Source: Acidimicrobiaceae bacterium (GTDB lineage: Bacteria > Actinomycetota > Acidimicrobiia > Acidimicrobiales > RAAP-2). Taken from it: DNA of 64,000 nt. The notes under the pieces were generated by a model. The model did no database searches and was not told where the DNA came from. It saw only the letters and a list, made by a program, of their open reading frames with translations. The stretch lies in assembly GCA_003132165.1 (NCBI GenBank), contig PKWW01000051.1, forward strand, positions 1 to 64,000, in the 5' to 3' direction. The position numbers and the translations under genes were made by a program. This document shows positions 25,218 to 33,273 of the stretch, piece by piece. The stretch's first letter is position 1. Each line of letters starts with the position of its first letter.

Positions 25218-25964
25218 CTACCAGCTGGCCACATGAATGGCTTGACCGGTCACCTGTCGAGCCTCATCCGAACTTAGAAACAGGATCGTGTTCGCGACGT
25301 CTTCTGGAAGCGCGGCGGTACCGAAAGGATTCAACTCCATACGCATCTGTCGATACTTTTCAGCCATAAGGGCAAGCCGCGGATTGTCGATGAAACCGGG
25401 GACGACGCAATTGACGTTTACCTTGTATCTCGCAAGCTCGCGGGCAAGGCTGCTGGTAAATCCGACGATCCCGGCCTTCGCGGTCGAGTAGTTGATTTGA
25501 CCGATGTTGCCGAGGTACGACCGCGACGATATCAAGACGATCTTGCCGTATTCCTGCTGTCTCATCTGTGGAACCACTGCGCGACAAGCAAGAAACGTGG
25601 TTCTCAGATTCAGTTCAATGACCGAGTCCCATTCCTCGTCTGTCATCTTGTGGATGAGCGCGTCCTTCGAACCGCCAACCGTTGAAACAAGAACGTCGAT
25701 TCGACCAAAGTCCCCGGCCACTTTCGAAATGAGGCTCTTCACCTCTTTATCGTCACGCGCGTCGGCTTCGATAAATTTCACCTTGTCAGGATCAGCAATG
25801 TCAAGACTTCCAAGAAAGTCGCTCCATTTCGAACTTTCAAGGTCCGACACCACAACGGTGGCGCCCTCGCGACAGAACGATTCGGTAATCGCACCTCCAA
25901 TGACGCCAGCGCCCCCGGTAACGATCGCGACTTTGTCCTTCAGTCTCCCTCGCTTCTCACTCAT
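25218..25964 (-). CDS. Short-chain dehydrogenase (3-hydroxyacyl-CoA type candidate)
   Basis: A 248-residue classical SDR: TGGAGVIGGAI cofactor loop, VSTVGG in place of NNAG, catalytic Ser in LISSRSY and YSTAK. It is the last gene of the DUF35-thiolase-SDR group read leftwards. In that company it probably oxidises a 3-hydroxyacyl-CoA to the 3-keto form that the thiolase then cleaves, as BbsC/BbsD do in the benzylsuccinate pathway. Confidence 0.85.
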   Translation of the reverse strand: MSEKRGRLKDKVAIVTGGAGVIGGAITESFCREGATVVVSDLESSKWSDFLGSLDIADPDKVKFIEADARDDKEVKSLISKVAGDFGRIDVLVSTVGGSKDALIHKMTDEEWDSVIELNLRTTFLACRAVVPQMRQQEYGKIVLISSRSYLGNIGQINYSTAKAGIVGFTSSLARELARYKVNVNCVVPGFIDNPRLALMAEKYRQMRMELNPFGTAALPEDVANTILFLSSDEARQVTGQAIHVASW

Positions 25965-26021
25965 TTTCCAACCCTTTCGGTACTTTTCTCATCAATCGAA
26001 TCCGCAACATCTTGGCCTTGC

Positions 26022-27158
26022 CTAGACGGTGAGAATGTGGACAGCCGCAGCACCGGTTCCAATACCTGGCGTCGAACCACCCTGCACGTGCGCGAGCGCA
26101 GTCTTCGCTCCGGCGACCTGCCGCGCGCCAGAGCGGCCCTGCAGTTGACGCGAAAGTTCAACAACTTGTGCGACCCCGGTCGCGCCCAGAGGATGACCGA
26201 GCGAGAGGCGCCCTCCACTCGGATTCACTGGTAGTCGTCCCCCGAGACTGGTCACTCCATCCTCAACGAGCCGGCCGCCTTCGCCACGCGGGCAGAATCC
26301 AAGGTTTTCGTACGCGAGAATCTCGCCAATCGTGAACGCGTCGTGCACTTCGGCCACGTTGACGTCAGACGGTGCCATGCCCGCCATCTCGTAGGCGGCC
26401 GCACCGGCGCGCTCGGCGAGGTCATCGTCAGAGGCCGATTGCCCCTTGGCCGGATTTCGGTAGATGCCCGACTTCAGAATCGAAGCAGCGATGCGTACGG
26501 GCTTCACTTCTAATTGTCGAGCGACCTCGGCACTCACGATGATCAGCGCCGCCGCACCATCGGTGGTCGGACAGCATTGCAACAGCGTCAGCGGCTCGGC
26601 GACCGGTCGCGACTGGAGTACCTGATCAAGGGTGACTTCCTCTTGGTAGTGCGCATACGGATTCAGCGCACCCGCCCGGTGATTCTTCACCGAAACCATG
26701 GCGAGTTGCTCCTTGGTAAGGCCGTACCGCTGCATATGCTTGCTCGCGCGAAGCGCGTACTTTGCGGGAAGCGTCTTTCCGAGGAACGCTTCGTACTCAC
26801 CCGGATTCGGCGGAATGAGCCCCTTCTCCATCTTCTCCATTCCCACCACGAGCACGACATCGTGCAGACCTGACGCCACCGCCATCCATCCAACGTGCAG
26901 CGAAGTTCCACCTCCCGCGCAGGCGTTCTCAACATTCACAATGGGCATTCCGGTGAGGCTCAACTCACGGAGCACGCGTTGGCCGGCGACCCTTCCTCCA
27001 TTGGAACTACTGAACACCGCCATGTCAATCTGCTTACGATTCACGCCAGAGTCCGCAACTGCTTCCAGAACGGCCTTTCCCGCGAAGTCCTCCAGTAACA
27101 AGTTCGGGTATCGGCCGAAGGGAACCATTCCACTTCCGACAACAAAGACCTCACGCAT
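26022..27158 (-). CDS. Thiolase-like acyl-CoA acyltransferase
   Basis: A 378-residue thiolase of the SCP-x/lipid-transfer type. Active Cys in VENACAGGGTSL, a later EVHDAFTIGEIL (replacing the usual NEAF) and the end motif GGRLSLGHPLGATG with the catalytic His. This group usually works together with a DUF35 protein, which is the gene just upstream. It should perform the thiolytic or retro-aldol release step on a branched acyl-CoA. Confidence 0.9.
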   Translation of the reverse strand: MREVFVVGSGMVPFGRYPNLLLEDFAGKAVLEAVADSGVNRKQIDMAVFSSSNGGRVAGQRVLRELSLTGMPIVNVENACAGGGTSLHVGWMAVASGLHDVVLVVGMEKMEKGLIPPNPGEYEAFLGKTLPAKYALRASKHMQRYGLTKEQLAMVSVKNHRAGALNPYAHYQEEVTLDQVLQSRPVAEPLTLLQCCPTTDGAAALIIVSAEVARQLEVKPVRIAASILKSGIYRNPAKGQSASDDDLAERAGAAAYEMAGMAPSDVNVAEVHDAFTIGEILAYENLGFCPRGEGGRLVEDGVTSLGGRLPVNPSGGRLSLGHPLGATGVAQVVELSRQLQGRSGARQVAGAKTALAHVQGGSTPGIGTGAAAVHILTV

Positions 27159-27194
27159 CGTTCGACTCCCTCTTCTTCATGATCATCTGTTTTC

Positions 27195-27617
27195 CTACGC
27201 CTTCAGCGGCGTGAACTGATAGGAGTGAAGTTCCTCACCGTCATCCTCGACTTTGGTGACACCGACGCAAAGGCCGAGTGCCACCCCCTCGTGCAACTCG
27301 TCTCGGGTGGCGCCGACGATCGGCGCAAGGATGACCATTTGTCCATCGAACTCGCCGTAGCCAACCACCCAGGGACTTTCGAAACCCGGCGGTAGTTGAT
27401 GAACGATGGTGTAGTTGCGAAGTGTTGTGGGACCCTTGATGCGGATCTCACTTGTCGATTCGCTACCGCAGTTCACGCAGATCTGGTGCTCGGGGAAAGC
27501 TACCTCGCCGCATTCGCCGCAACGAGTACCCAGCAGTACGACCTCACCTTGGTCATCGATCTCCCAGCGACCAATGCGCGGGCGAATTCTCGTCGAGGAC
27601 GCCGCCTTTTCAGACAT
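27195..27617 (-). CDS. DUF35 OB-fold/zinc-ribbon thiolase partner
   Basis: A 140-residue protein with the rubredoxin-like zinc ribbon CGECGEVAFPEHQICVNCG and an OB-fold that follows (TTLRNYTIVHQ, FDGQMVILAPIVG). Members bind and are needed by SCP-x-type thiolases, e.g. BbsA or the partners of steroid side-chain aldolases. ATG 27615-27617 has a GGAG site 5 nt before it; the frame is open 13 codons further. First gene after the operator-promoter at 27745-27764. Confidence 0.9.
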   Translation of the reverse strand: MSEKAASSTRIRPRIGRWEIDDQGEVVLLGTRCGECGEVAFPEHQICVNCGSESTSEIRIKGPTTLRNYTIVHQLPPGFESPWVVGYGEFDGQMVILAPIVGATRDELHEGVALGLCVGVTKVEDDGEELHSYQFTPLKA

Positions 27618-27744
27618 TGAAACTCCAATCCATGGCTCTCGCAACTTCTGGGGCATAGTCTTGGGTCACGATGCTTGCCTTTCTTAGAAAGCCCCTGAAC
27701 TCAGAGCAGACTCCTAAGCAATTCAGCTCAGGGTCGATTCCCGA

Positions 27745-27764
27745 ATTATAGCAATTTTTCTTGC
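27745..27764 (-). promoter_or_regulatory. Promoter with GCAA-N6-TTGC operator, DUF35-thiolase-SDR operon
   Basis: Read leftwards, a perfect TATAAT box (27745-27750) is directly preceded by the palindromic 14-mer GCAAGAAAAATTGC (27751-27764), which would occupy the -35/-10 spacer. The same site lies about 70 bp before the divergent aldolase gene and may serve both. Confidence 0.6.
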
Positions 27765-27831
27765 AACAAGACGGCAAAGGTGAAATACTCGAAGGCAGCG
27801 CGGTGCCATCACCCGTGATGGCGAGGAAGAA

Positions 27832-28548
27832 ATGAAGAATGACGAGAAGAAGGGTTCGTTGATGAACACGGCGTCAAAACAGCAAGAGATCGTGACCGCT
27901 TGTCGAGTTCTCGAATACGCCGGCCAGGCCGACATGGTGTGGGGACACGTGTCAGTCCGAGATGATCAAGGTCGTGGAGTGTGGCTCAAAGGGAGCAATC
28001 TCGGCTTCGACGAAGTTCAAGAGAGTGACGTAATCCTCCTCTCGTGGGAGGGCGAGATACTCGAAGGAACTGCCGGTCGTCACGTTGAGTACCCGATCCA
28101 TCTGGAGATAATGAAGGTCCGACCAGACGTGAACGCGGTGGTCCACACGCACCCCCTGTACTCGATAGCCTTCGCTGCGACGGGCTGGCCTCTGATGGCC
28201 CTCTCCCACGAGGCCTGCCACTTTGTTCCACCGGACATCGCTCGTTTCCTCAAGACGGGTGACCTGATCCGGACGCCTGATTTGGGATCAGATCTCGCCC
28301 TCTGCCTCGGCGACCGAAACGCAGTCCTCATACCCCATCACGGCATTGTCACCGTCGGCTCCGACCTCGGCAAAGCCGTCGCCGCCGCCACCCACCTGGA
28401 ACGCGCGTGCCAGATCGCGTTGCTCGCCGGCGAAGGAGCTCAACCGAGCCCTGACGAGGAAGCGCTGCAAAAGCGGGAACGTTCCGATCGTCACCTCTCG
28501 ATGGCCTGGAACTACCTCGCGAGAACTGTACCGAAGTCTCTTAACTGA
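27832..28548 (+). CDS. Class II aldolase/adducin family protein
   Basis: A 238-residue protein of the L-fuculose-phosphate aldolase/adducin fold. Zn ligands in VVHTHPLYSIAF and IPHHGIVTVG, candidate base Glu in HVEYPIHLEI. The usual GNxSxR phosphate loop reads GHVSVR, so the substrate may not be a phosphate ester. A GAGG site precedes the ATG; a second ATG ten codons on is also served by AAGG. It is a paralogue of the gene at 30974-31729. The end overlaps the convergent isomerase gene by 8 bp. Confidence 0.85.
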   Translation: MKNDEKKGSLMNTASKQQEIVTACRVLEYAGQADMVWGHVSVRDDQGRGVWLKGSNLGFDEVQESDVILLSWEGEILEGTAGRHVEYPIHLEIMKVRPDVNAVVHTHPLYSIAFAATGWPLMALSHEACHFVPPDIARFLKTGDLIRTPDLGSDLALCLGDRNAVLIPHHGIVTVGSDLGKAVAAATHLERACQIALLAGEGAQPSPDEEALQKRERSDRHLSMAWNYLARTVPKSLN

Positions 28549-29617
28549 GCCCCAGCTGGCTAAACCATTCCTTCGTAGAGCCGAGCACGACCTTCGTTGA
28601 CGACGCGAGGTCATTAATGTCGTGAGCTCCAGCCAGAAACATCGCGCTTCGAAGCTGCAGTTGGAAACCATCGAGCCATCTCCCTAACGAGTCCTCGCCC
28701 TCGGTGGCGCATACCAAAAGTGGACGACCTACTCCAGCGGCGACCGCGCCGAGGGCAATCGACTTGGCGGCGTCGACGCCGGAACGAACACCGCCAACCG
28801 CGATAGTTGGCAGCACTTGAGAACACGCCAGAACGCTGACCGCCGTCGGAATGCCCCAGGTTGAGAGCGCATTTCCAAGGTCGTTCTTCTGGTTGATTCC
28901 GCGAGCCCTGCTTCGTTCCGCTTCGATCGCGGCGAACGAGGTTCCGCCGCGCCCGCCAACGTCCAGCATCGACACGCCGATGTCCTTCAGCCTCCGCGCG
29001 ACCTGGCCAGACAATCCGCCTCCCGTTTCCTTGACGATCACGGGTACCGTCGACGCCTTGACGAAAGCGGCCAACGCGGCCAACGAGTCACGGGCACGGG
29101 TCTGCCCTTCGGGCTGAACCACCTCCTCGAGGTAGTTCAGGTGGACTGCCAGTGCGTCGGCGCCGACCATCTCGGTCAGCGTCGCCACGTGGCGGTCAAT
29201 GAGTCCCGCCTCGAGGTATTCGATCAGCTGGCTGATCCCAATGTTGCCCATCACAAACGCAGTAGGCGCCTCCTCTCGAACAATGGTGTAGGACCTCTCC
29301 AACTCGGGATGCTCCAGAGCCGCTCTTTGGCTACCAACACCAATGGCGACGCCAGCATTTTCTGCGGCGCGGGCCAGAAGCCGATTGATCTCTACCGCCC
29401 CTGGGTGTCCACCGGTCATCCCCGCGATGACGAGTGGGAATGACAGTCGACGGCCTAAGAGCACCGTGCTGATATCAATCATGTCGGCGTCGATTGTCGG
29501 AAGCGCTTGGTGGACTAGGTGAATGTCTTCCCAACCCGCAGAGCCACCCACCCCATCCGATATGCTCTGCGCCAATTCGAGATGTTCAGCTTTTCGAATT
29601 GCAATTGGGTCACTCAT
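28541..29617 (-). CDS. fni: Type 2 isopentenyl-diphosphate isomerase
   Basis: A 358-residue FMN-dependent isomerase interconverting IPP and DMAPP. Seen: RKAEHLE at the N-terminus, VIAGMTGG, GVGSQRAALE, HLNYLEEVVQPEGQ, VKETGGGLSG and DVGGRGGTSFAAIE. No mevalonate-pathway gene is nearby. UbiX, which needs dimethylallyl (mono)phosphate to make prenylated FMN, lies 7 kb away in the same cluster; supply of that donor would explain why an isoprenoid gene sits here. Confidence 0.93.
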   Translation of the reverse strand: MSDPIAIRKAEHLELAQSISDGVGGSAGWEDIHLVHQALPTIDADMIDISTVLLGRRLSFPLVIAGMTGGHPGAVEINRLLARAAENAGVAIGVGSQRAALEHPELERSYTIVREEAPTAFVMGNIGISQLIEYLEAGLIDRHVATLTEMVGADALAVHLNYLEEVVQPEGQTRARDSLAALAAFVKASTVPVIVKETGGGLSGQVARRLKDIGVSMLDVGGRGGTSFAAIEAERSRARGINQKNDLGNALSTWGIPTAVSVLACSQVLPTIAVGGVRSGVDAAKSIALGAVAAGVGRPLLVCATEGEDSLGRWLDGFQLQLRSAMFLAGAHDINDLASSTKVVLGSTKEWFSQLGLS

Positions 29618-29739
29618 CGATACGTGGTCTCTTTAGGAAGCGTTGAGTCACCGCGCACCGGGAATCGTTGTCGAGCGGAATCCGCAAGCGACCAAATGAT
29701 TCGCGGCCCGCTGATCGTCTCGCGGACCGTCGCGTCAAC

Positions 29740-30621
29740 TCAATCATCGTCGTCCCTCAAGAGGAACGAGTTCCATTCATTCATCATCCGGAAGATCTGG
29801 TCGTACCGAGACGTCGATTCCTCCATCTGTTCCGCCAACGAATTCAGGAGCGCGTTCGCCACCGCCATTGGGGCGACGAGCGAGTTCTGCAATCCGATTC
29901 CCGAGACGTTGGTCGCCAGCACGACGTCAACTTGCTGCGCCACGGGGGCTACCGGGGTGTCAGTGATTGCGATGATCGACGCCCCCCTGTCCTTGGCGGC
30001 GGACACGATCTGCAGCGTTCTCGAGGCGTAGGGCGGAAAACTGAACGCCAGCAATGCGTCGTCCTTGGTGATGTCGAGCAGCATTGGCGCGGTCGTCGCA
30101 TCGCCACTCAGGGTACTCACGCGTCCACTCATTCGGCCGAGCTGTACGGCGACGTATTTGGAGAGAGCCTCCGAAGCGAAGCCACCGGCGACGTAAATCC
30201 AACGCGCCTTGAGCAAGATCGCAATCGCGTTCTCAAGGTCACTGATGGAAAGACGCGTAATCGTGGCATGAAGATTCTCGCTGTCGTGAACGAAGGACCT
30301 TGCGATCGTTCCCTTACCGAGATGCTCCGCCCCTGATCCCTGACTTCCCTCGGAGTTTGGGCTCGGACGCATTTGCGTGCGCACGATGACCCGAATCCTC
30401 TGCTGCAGGTCGGGGTAACCGCTGAGACCCACCCGGTACGCAAATCGCACGATGGTCGACGGGCTGACTCCAAGTCGAGACGCAAGTTTCTCTACCGTCG
30501 CGAACGCGACGAACTCTGGATCCTCAACGATGAGTTCAGCAATACGCTTCTGAGAAAGCGTTAAATCCTTGTAGCTGCGGCGCAGATCAATCAGGACATT
30601 GGATGATTTCGCAGACATCAA
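29740..30621 (-). CDS. RpiR/MurR family regulator (HTH + SIS domains)
   Basis: A 293-residue RpiR protein: N-terminal HTH (residues about 1-77, with LASRLGVSPSTIVRFAYRVG) and a C-terminal SIS sugar-phosphate-binding domain (WIYVAGGFASEALSKYVAVQ, then SFPPYASRTLQIVSAAKDRG). It is the only regulator in the 25-50 kb cluster. Its own promoter carries a GCAA-N6-TTGC palindrome, as do three others in the cluster, which makes it the leading candidate for binding them. SIS domains usually sense phosphosugars but also other phosphorylated or carboxylated metabolites. Confidence 0.9.
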   Translation of the reverse strand: MMSAKSSNVLIDLRRSYKDLTLSQKRIAELIVEDPEFVAFATVEKLASRLGVSPSTIVRFAYRVGLSGYPDLQQRIRVIVRTQMRPSPNSEGSQGSGAEHLGKGTIARSFVHDSENLHATITRLSISDLENAIAILLKARWIYVAGGFASEALSKYVAVQLGRMSGRVSTLSGDATTAPMLLDITKDDALLAFSFPPYASRTLQIVSAAKDRGASIIAITDTPVAPVAQQVDVVLATNVSGIGLQNSLVAPMAVANALLNSLAEQMEESTSRYDQIFRMMNEWNSFLLRDDDD

Positions 30622-30973
30622 CGATTCCCCTTCTTTGCAAGGACTATTCCCGTTCGGTCGAGGACTGATCGCGCCAAGGATGCCCTGCGAAAAGTCGAGT
30701 GATCAATGACTTGACCATTGAGTGCCCAATTCTCTTGATTGACTTGCGGCACCCTTGGCCTCCCTTTTCACTCAACTCGGAAGAAACGTCTCAGAGACGG
30801 GAATTTCTAATCGGCATCTTACGGCAAAACATCTTGCACAATCCGTTTGAATGTGAAAGATATCCCCACCCTTCCTTGGATTCTCGCCAATGAACGACGA
30901 CATCCGCCTAAATCCGTGGCGCGCCGAAGGAGGTCCGAGCCCGCGAGGTACGAACCAGGCCTGGCCCGGTGAT
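30622..30973. other. Gene-free stretch upstream of rpiR-type gene
   Basis: 350 bp between two leftward genes. It holds the rpiR promoter/operator at 30816-30837; otherwise no gene, hairpin or repeat is convincing. Confidence 0.5.
30816..30837 (-). promoter_or_regulatory. Promoter with GCAA-N6-TTGC operator, rpiR-type gene
   Basis: Read leftwards: palindromic 14-mer GCAAGATGTTTTGC (30824-30837), two bases, then TAAGAT (30816-30821). The operator falls in the -35/-10 spacer, consistent with autorepression. The -35 box itself is weak. Confidence 0.5.
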
Positions 30974-31729
30974 CTACGCCAGAGCTGTCTCTGACGCAGG
31001 CGTCACCCGCTCCAGGTACTCCCAACTGATGCTTGGTCGTCGCATCTGCCCGCTTCGCTTCTTCAACACCTCTTCGTCGGAGATGGTGTGAACATCATCT
31101 CCGGCCAGCAACAGAAGTTGGCATGTCTTTTCAAGGTAGACGGCGAGCGCCACCGCCTCGCCAAGATTCTCTGCCACGGTGATCAGGCCGTGGCCGGGCA
31201 TGAGAATCGAGTTCCGCGCACCGAGGGCGGCCGCGAGCCCGCGCGCCTCTTCTTGCGTGCCGTTAGCACTGCCAGACCAGCGAACTCGCGCCATTTCTGG
31301 CGGCACGAGGTGACAACCTTCGTGCGAGATTGCCTGCAGCGCACGGTTGGTCGCGGCGAACGCCGTCGCGTGCAGTGAGTGGACGTGCACCACCGCGTGA
31401 ACGTCGTCGCGCGACGCGAGCACCTCAACGGCGAGAGCGCCTTCGCTGTCGGGTTCGACACCACCTTGAACGACATTCCCTGTTGGCGAGACGAGGACAA
31501 TGTCATTGCGGCCGACCTCGTCGAAGCCACTACCGTCTCTGGTTATCCAGACGCCTCGTCCCGTAGCATCACGAACCGCAACAAAACCCCAGACGGTAGT
31601 CGTGAGTTTCGCTGCGTGCAGGACCCGGCACCCCCGGACCATCTCGGACAGTGTCGCGACTTGGTCGACCTCCCCTTGGGCGTCGCTGATCGATTCAGCT
31701 TCAGCGGGCTGCACCCTGGTTTGCCTCAC
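30974..31729 (-). CDS. Class II aldolase/adducin family protein, second paralogue
   Basis: About 251 residues, similar over its whole length to the protein at 27832-28548. HVHSLHATAF keeps the HxH zinc pair and MPGHGLITVA the third His, but the GNxSxR loop is GFVAVR and the middle HTHP Pro and HHG first His are changed, so chemistry may differ. Start is uncertain: GTG 31729 (used) or GTG 31714; both overlap the 3' end of the UbiD gene, so the two are coupled. Confidence 0.75.
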   Translation of the reverse strand: MRQTRVQPAEAESISDAQGEVDQVATLSEMVRGCRVLHAAKLTTTVWGFVAVRDATGRGVWITRDGSGFDEVGRNDIVLVSPTGNVVQGGVEPDSEGALAVEVLASRDDVHAVVHVHSLHATAFAATNRALQAISHEGCHLVPPEMARVRWSGSANGTQEEARGLAAALGARNSILMPGHGLITVAENLGEAVALAVYLEKTCQLLLLAGDDVHTISDEEVLKKRSGQMRRPSISWEYLERVTPASETALA

Positions 31730-33158
31730 CCGCTCCCGCCAGCAAATAGCCCCAACGCTTTCGAGTCTCGGCTTTGGTCTTCGCATCGGGACCGATCGGA
31801 ATCGCGAAGTTGTCCTTCCATTCGAATGGCCGGGTCGCGTCGATGAGTAGGCGGGAGTTGTACCGCTTGTCATTGGGCGGTATTGCTGGGTCGAGGGGTG
31901 AGGAGAGGGCCCGCTTGATGATGTCAATCGAACGTTCTGGGTCCATTCTCGTAAAGATCGCCCAGAGCACGTCATTCATGTCGGTGACGTCAATGTCATC
32001 GTCGACGACCACGACGATTCGACCGAAGTAGCCCGCCGACGCGACCGAAGCCGCCGCGTGAAGCGTCTGACGCGAGTGTCCGGCGTACTTCTGTTCTATC
32101 GCGACGACGTTGAACAACCTGGTCCCACCCTCGGCGAAGCACTGGACATCGCTGATGCCGGGAATTCCCGTGCCACGAAGCTCGCGCAGCATGATCGCGG
32201 ACCGAAGGTACTCGCGGTACAAGTACGGGTCGTACGCGGGCGGCTTGTTCGGCGGCACACCGAGCATGATCGGATTGTTGCGCCAGTACATTCCTTCGAC
32301 CTTCATCACCGGCTCAGACGGCTGGAGGGCGCCGTAGTAGCCCGTCCATTCGCCAAAGGGGCCCTCGGGCGCATTCTTGTCGGGATAGATGTACCCCTCG
32401 AGCACGATTTCGGCGGAAGCCGGTACGGGGAGGCCGGTGATCGGCAAGTTGACGACCTCATACGGTTCGCCACGGATGGCGCCCGCCCACTGATACTCCG
32501 AGACACCGTAGGGCACTTCGATGGTCGAGGCGGCGAAGATCAACGGGTCCATTCCGCAGACGATCGCGATGGGGCAGGGCTCGCCACGGCTGAAGTACTC
32601 GTCGCGAATGATTCGGCCGTGCTTGCCGGGCGATATATAGACACCCACGTTCTGCTCATCGTGAATCATGACGCGATAAGTGCCCATATTGACCCAATCG
32701 CTGCCCGGCGATCTTTGAACGATTCCGCAGCCGGTTCCGATATAGCGTCCGCCGTCAAGTGGGTGCCACTGTGGCGTCGGGAACTCCAAAACGTTCACAT
32801 CGTCGCCTCGTTGGACGTTTTCAAAGATCGGCGCGTCGTCGAGCACCTTGACGTCCTGCGAGCGATTGCTCTCGGTGAGACGAAGGAACTCGTCCATGAG
32901 TGGGCGGCGTTCGATGTCCACCGGCAACCCGAGCGTCAACGCCAGTCGTGTCCGAGTGGCGTTCGTGTTCACGAGTAAACGATGGCCTGCGGGATAGCCG
33001 GGAATATTGTCGAACAGAACCGCTGGCGCGCCCAACGTGTGCACCAGCATCTCGCTGGCGTGGCCAATGTCCTCTTGCCACGTCGCTCCATCAACTACGC
33101 GCAATTCGCCCATGCTCTCGACACGGTCAATCCACGATCTCAAGTCTGTGTATTCCAT
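31701..33158 (-). CDS. UbiD family prenyl-FMN-dependent (de)carboxylase
   Basis: A 485-residue UbiD-fold enzyme. Begins YTDLRSWIDRVESMGELR; NMGTYRVMIHD (Arg162 region) binds prFMN phosphate/metal; EGPFGEWTGYYG supplies the catalytic Glu cluster (Glu265, Glu270); a C-terminal Asp/Arg region follows. It should decarboxylate an aromatic or alpha,beta-unsaturated acid using prenylated FMN made by the UbiX encoded at 36599-37204. It is unlikely to be ubiquinone-specific: no other ubi/men genes are near, and it lies in a transporter operon. ATG 33158 used; ATG 33167 is possible. Confidence 0.9.
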   Translation of the reverse strand: MEYTDLRSWIDRVESMGELRVVDGATWQEDIGHASEMLVHTLGAPAVLFDNIPGYPAGHRLLVNTNATRTRLALTLGLPVDIERRPLMDEFLRLTESNRSQDVKVLDDAPIFENVQRGDDVNVLEFPTPQWHPLDGGRYIGTGCGIVQRSPGSDWVNMGTYRVMIHDEQNVGVYISPGKHGRIIRDEYFSRGEPCPIAIVCGMDPLIFAASTIEVPYGVSEYQWAGAIRGEPYEVVNLPITGLPVPASAEIVLEGYIYPDKNAPEGPFGEWTGYYGALQPSEPVMKVEGMYWRNNPIMLGVPPNKPPAYDPYLYREYLRSAIMLRELRGTGIPGISDVQCFAEGGTRLFNVVAIEQKYAGHSRQTLHAAASVASAGYFGRIVVVVDDDIDVTDMNDVLWAIFTRMDPERSIDIIKRALSSPLDPAIPPNDKRYNSRLLIDATRPFEWKDNFAIPIGPDAKTKAETRKRWGYLLAGAGEANQGAAR

Positions 33159-33273
33159 TCCCGTCATTCCCTTCTCACTTTGTGGCGACAAACGTCTAGC
33201 GTCTATCTTTCACCACCCAACATTCGACTTCTATCAAGACGGCTCAGATACCGCGCTGTCTCAAGTCTTGCTC

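Noticed and set aside
31701..33158. Ubiquinone- or menaquinone-biosynthetic UbiD
   Set aside because: No quinone genes in the area; tight linkage to a transporter and CoA enzymes points to catabolism.
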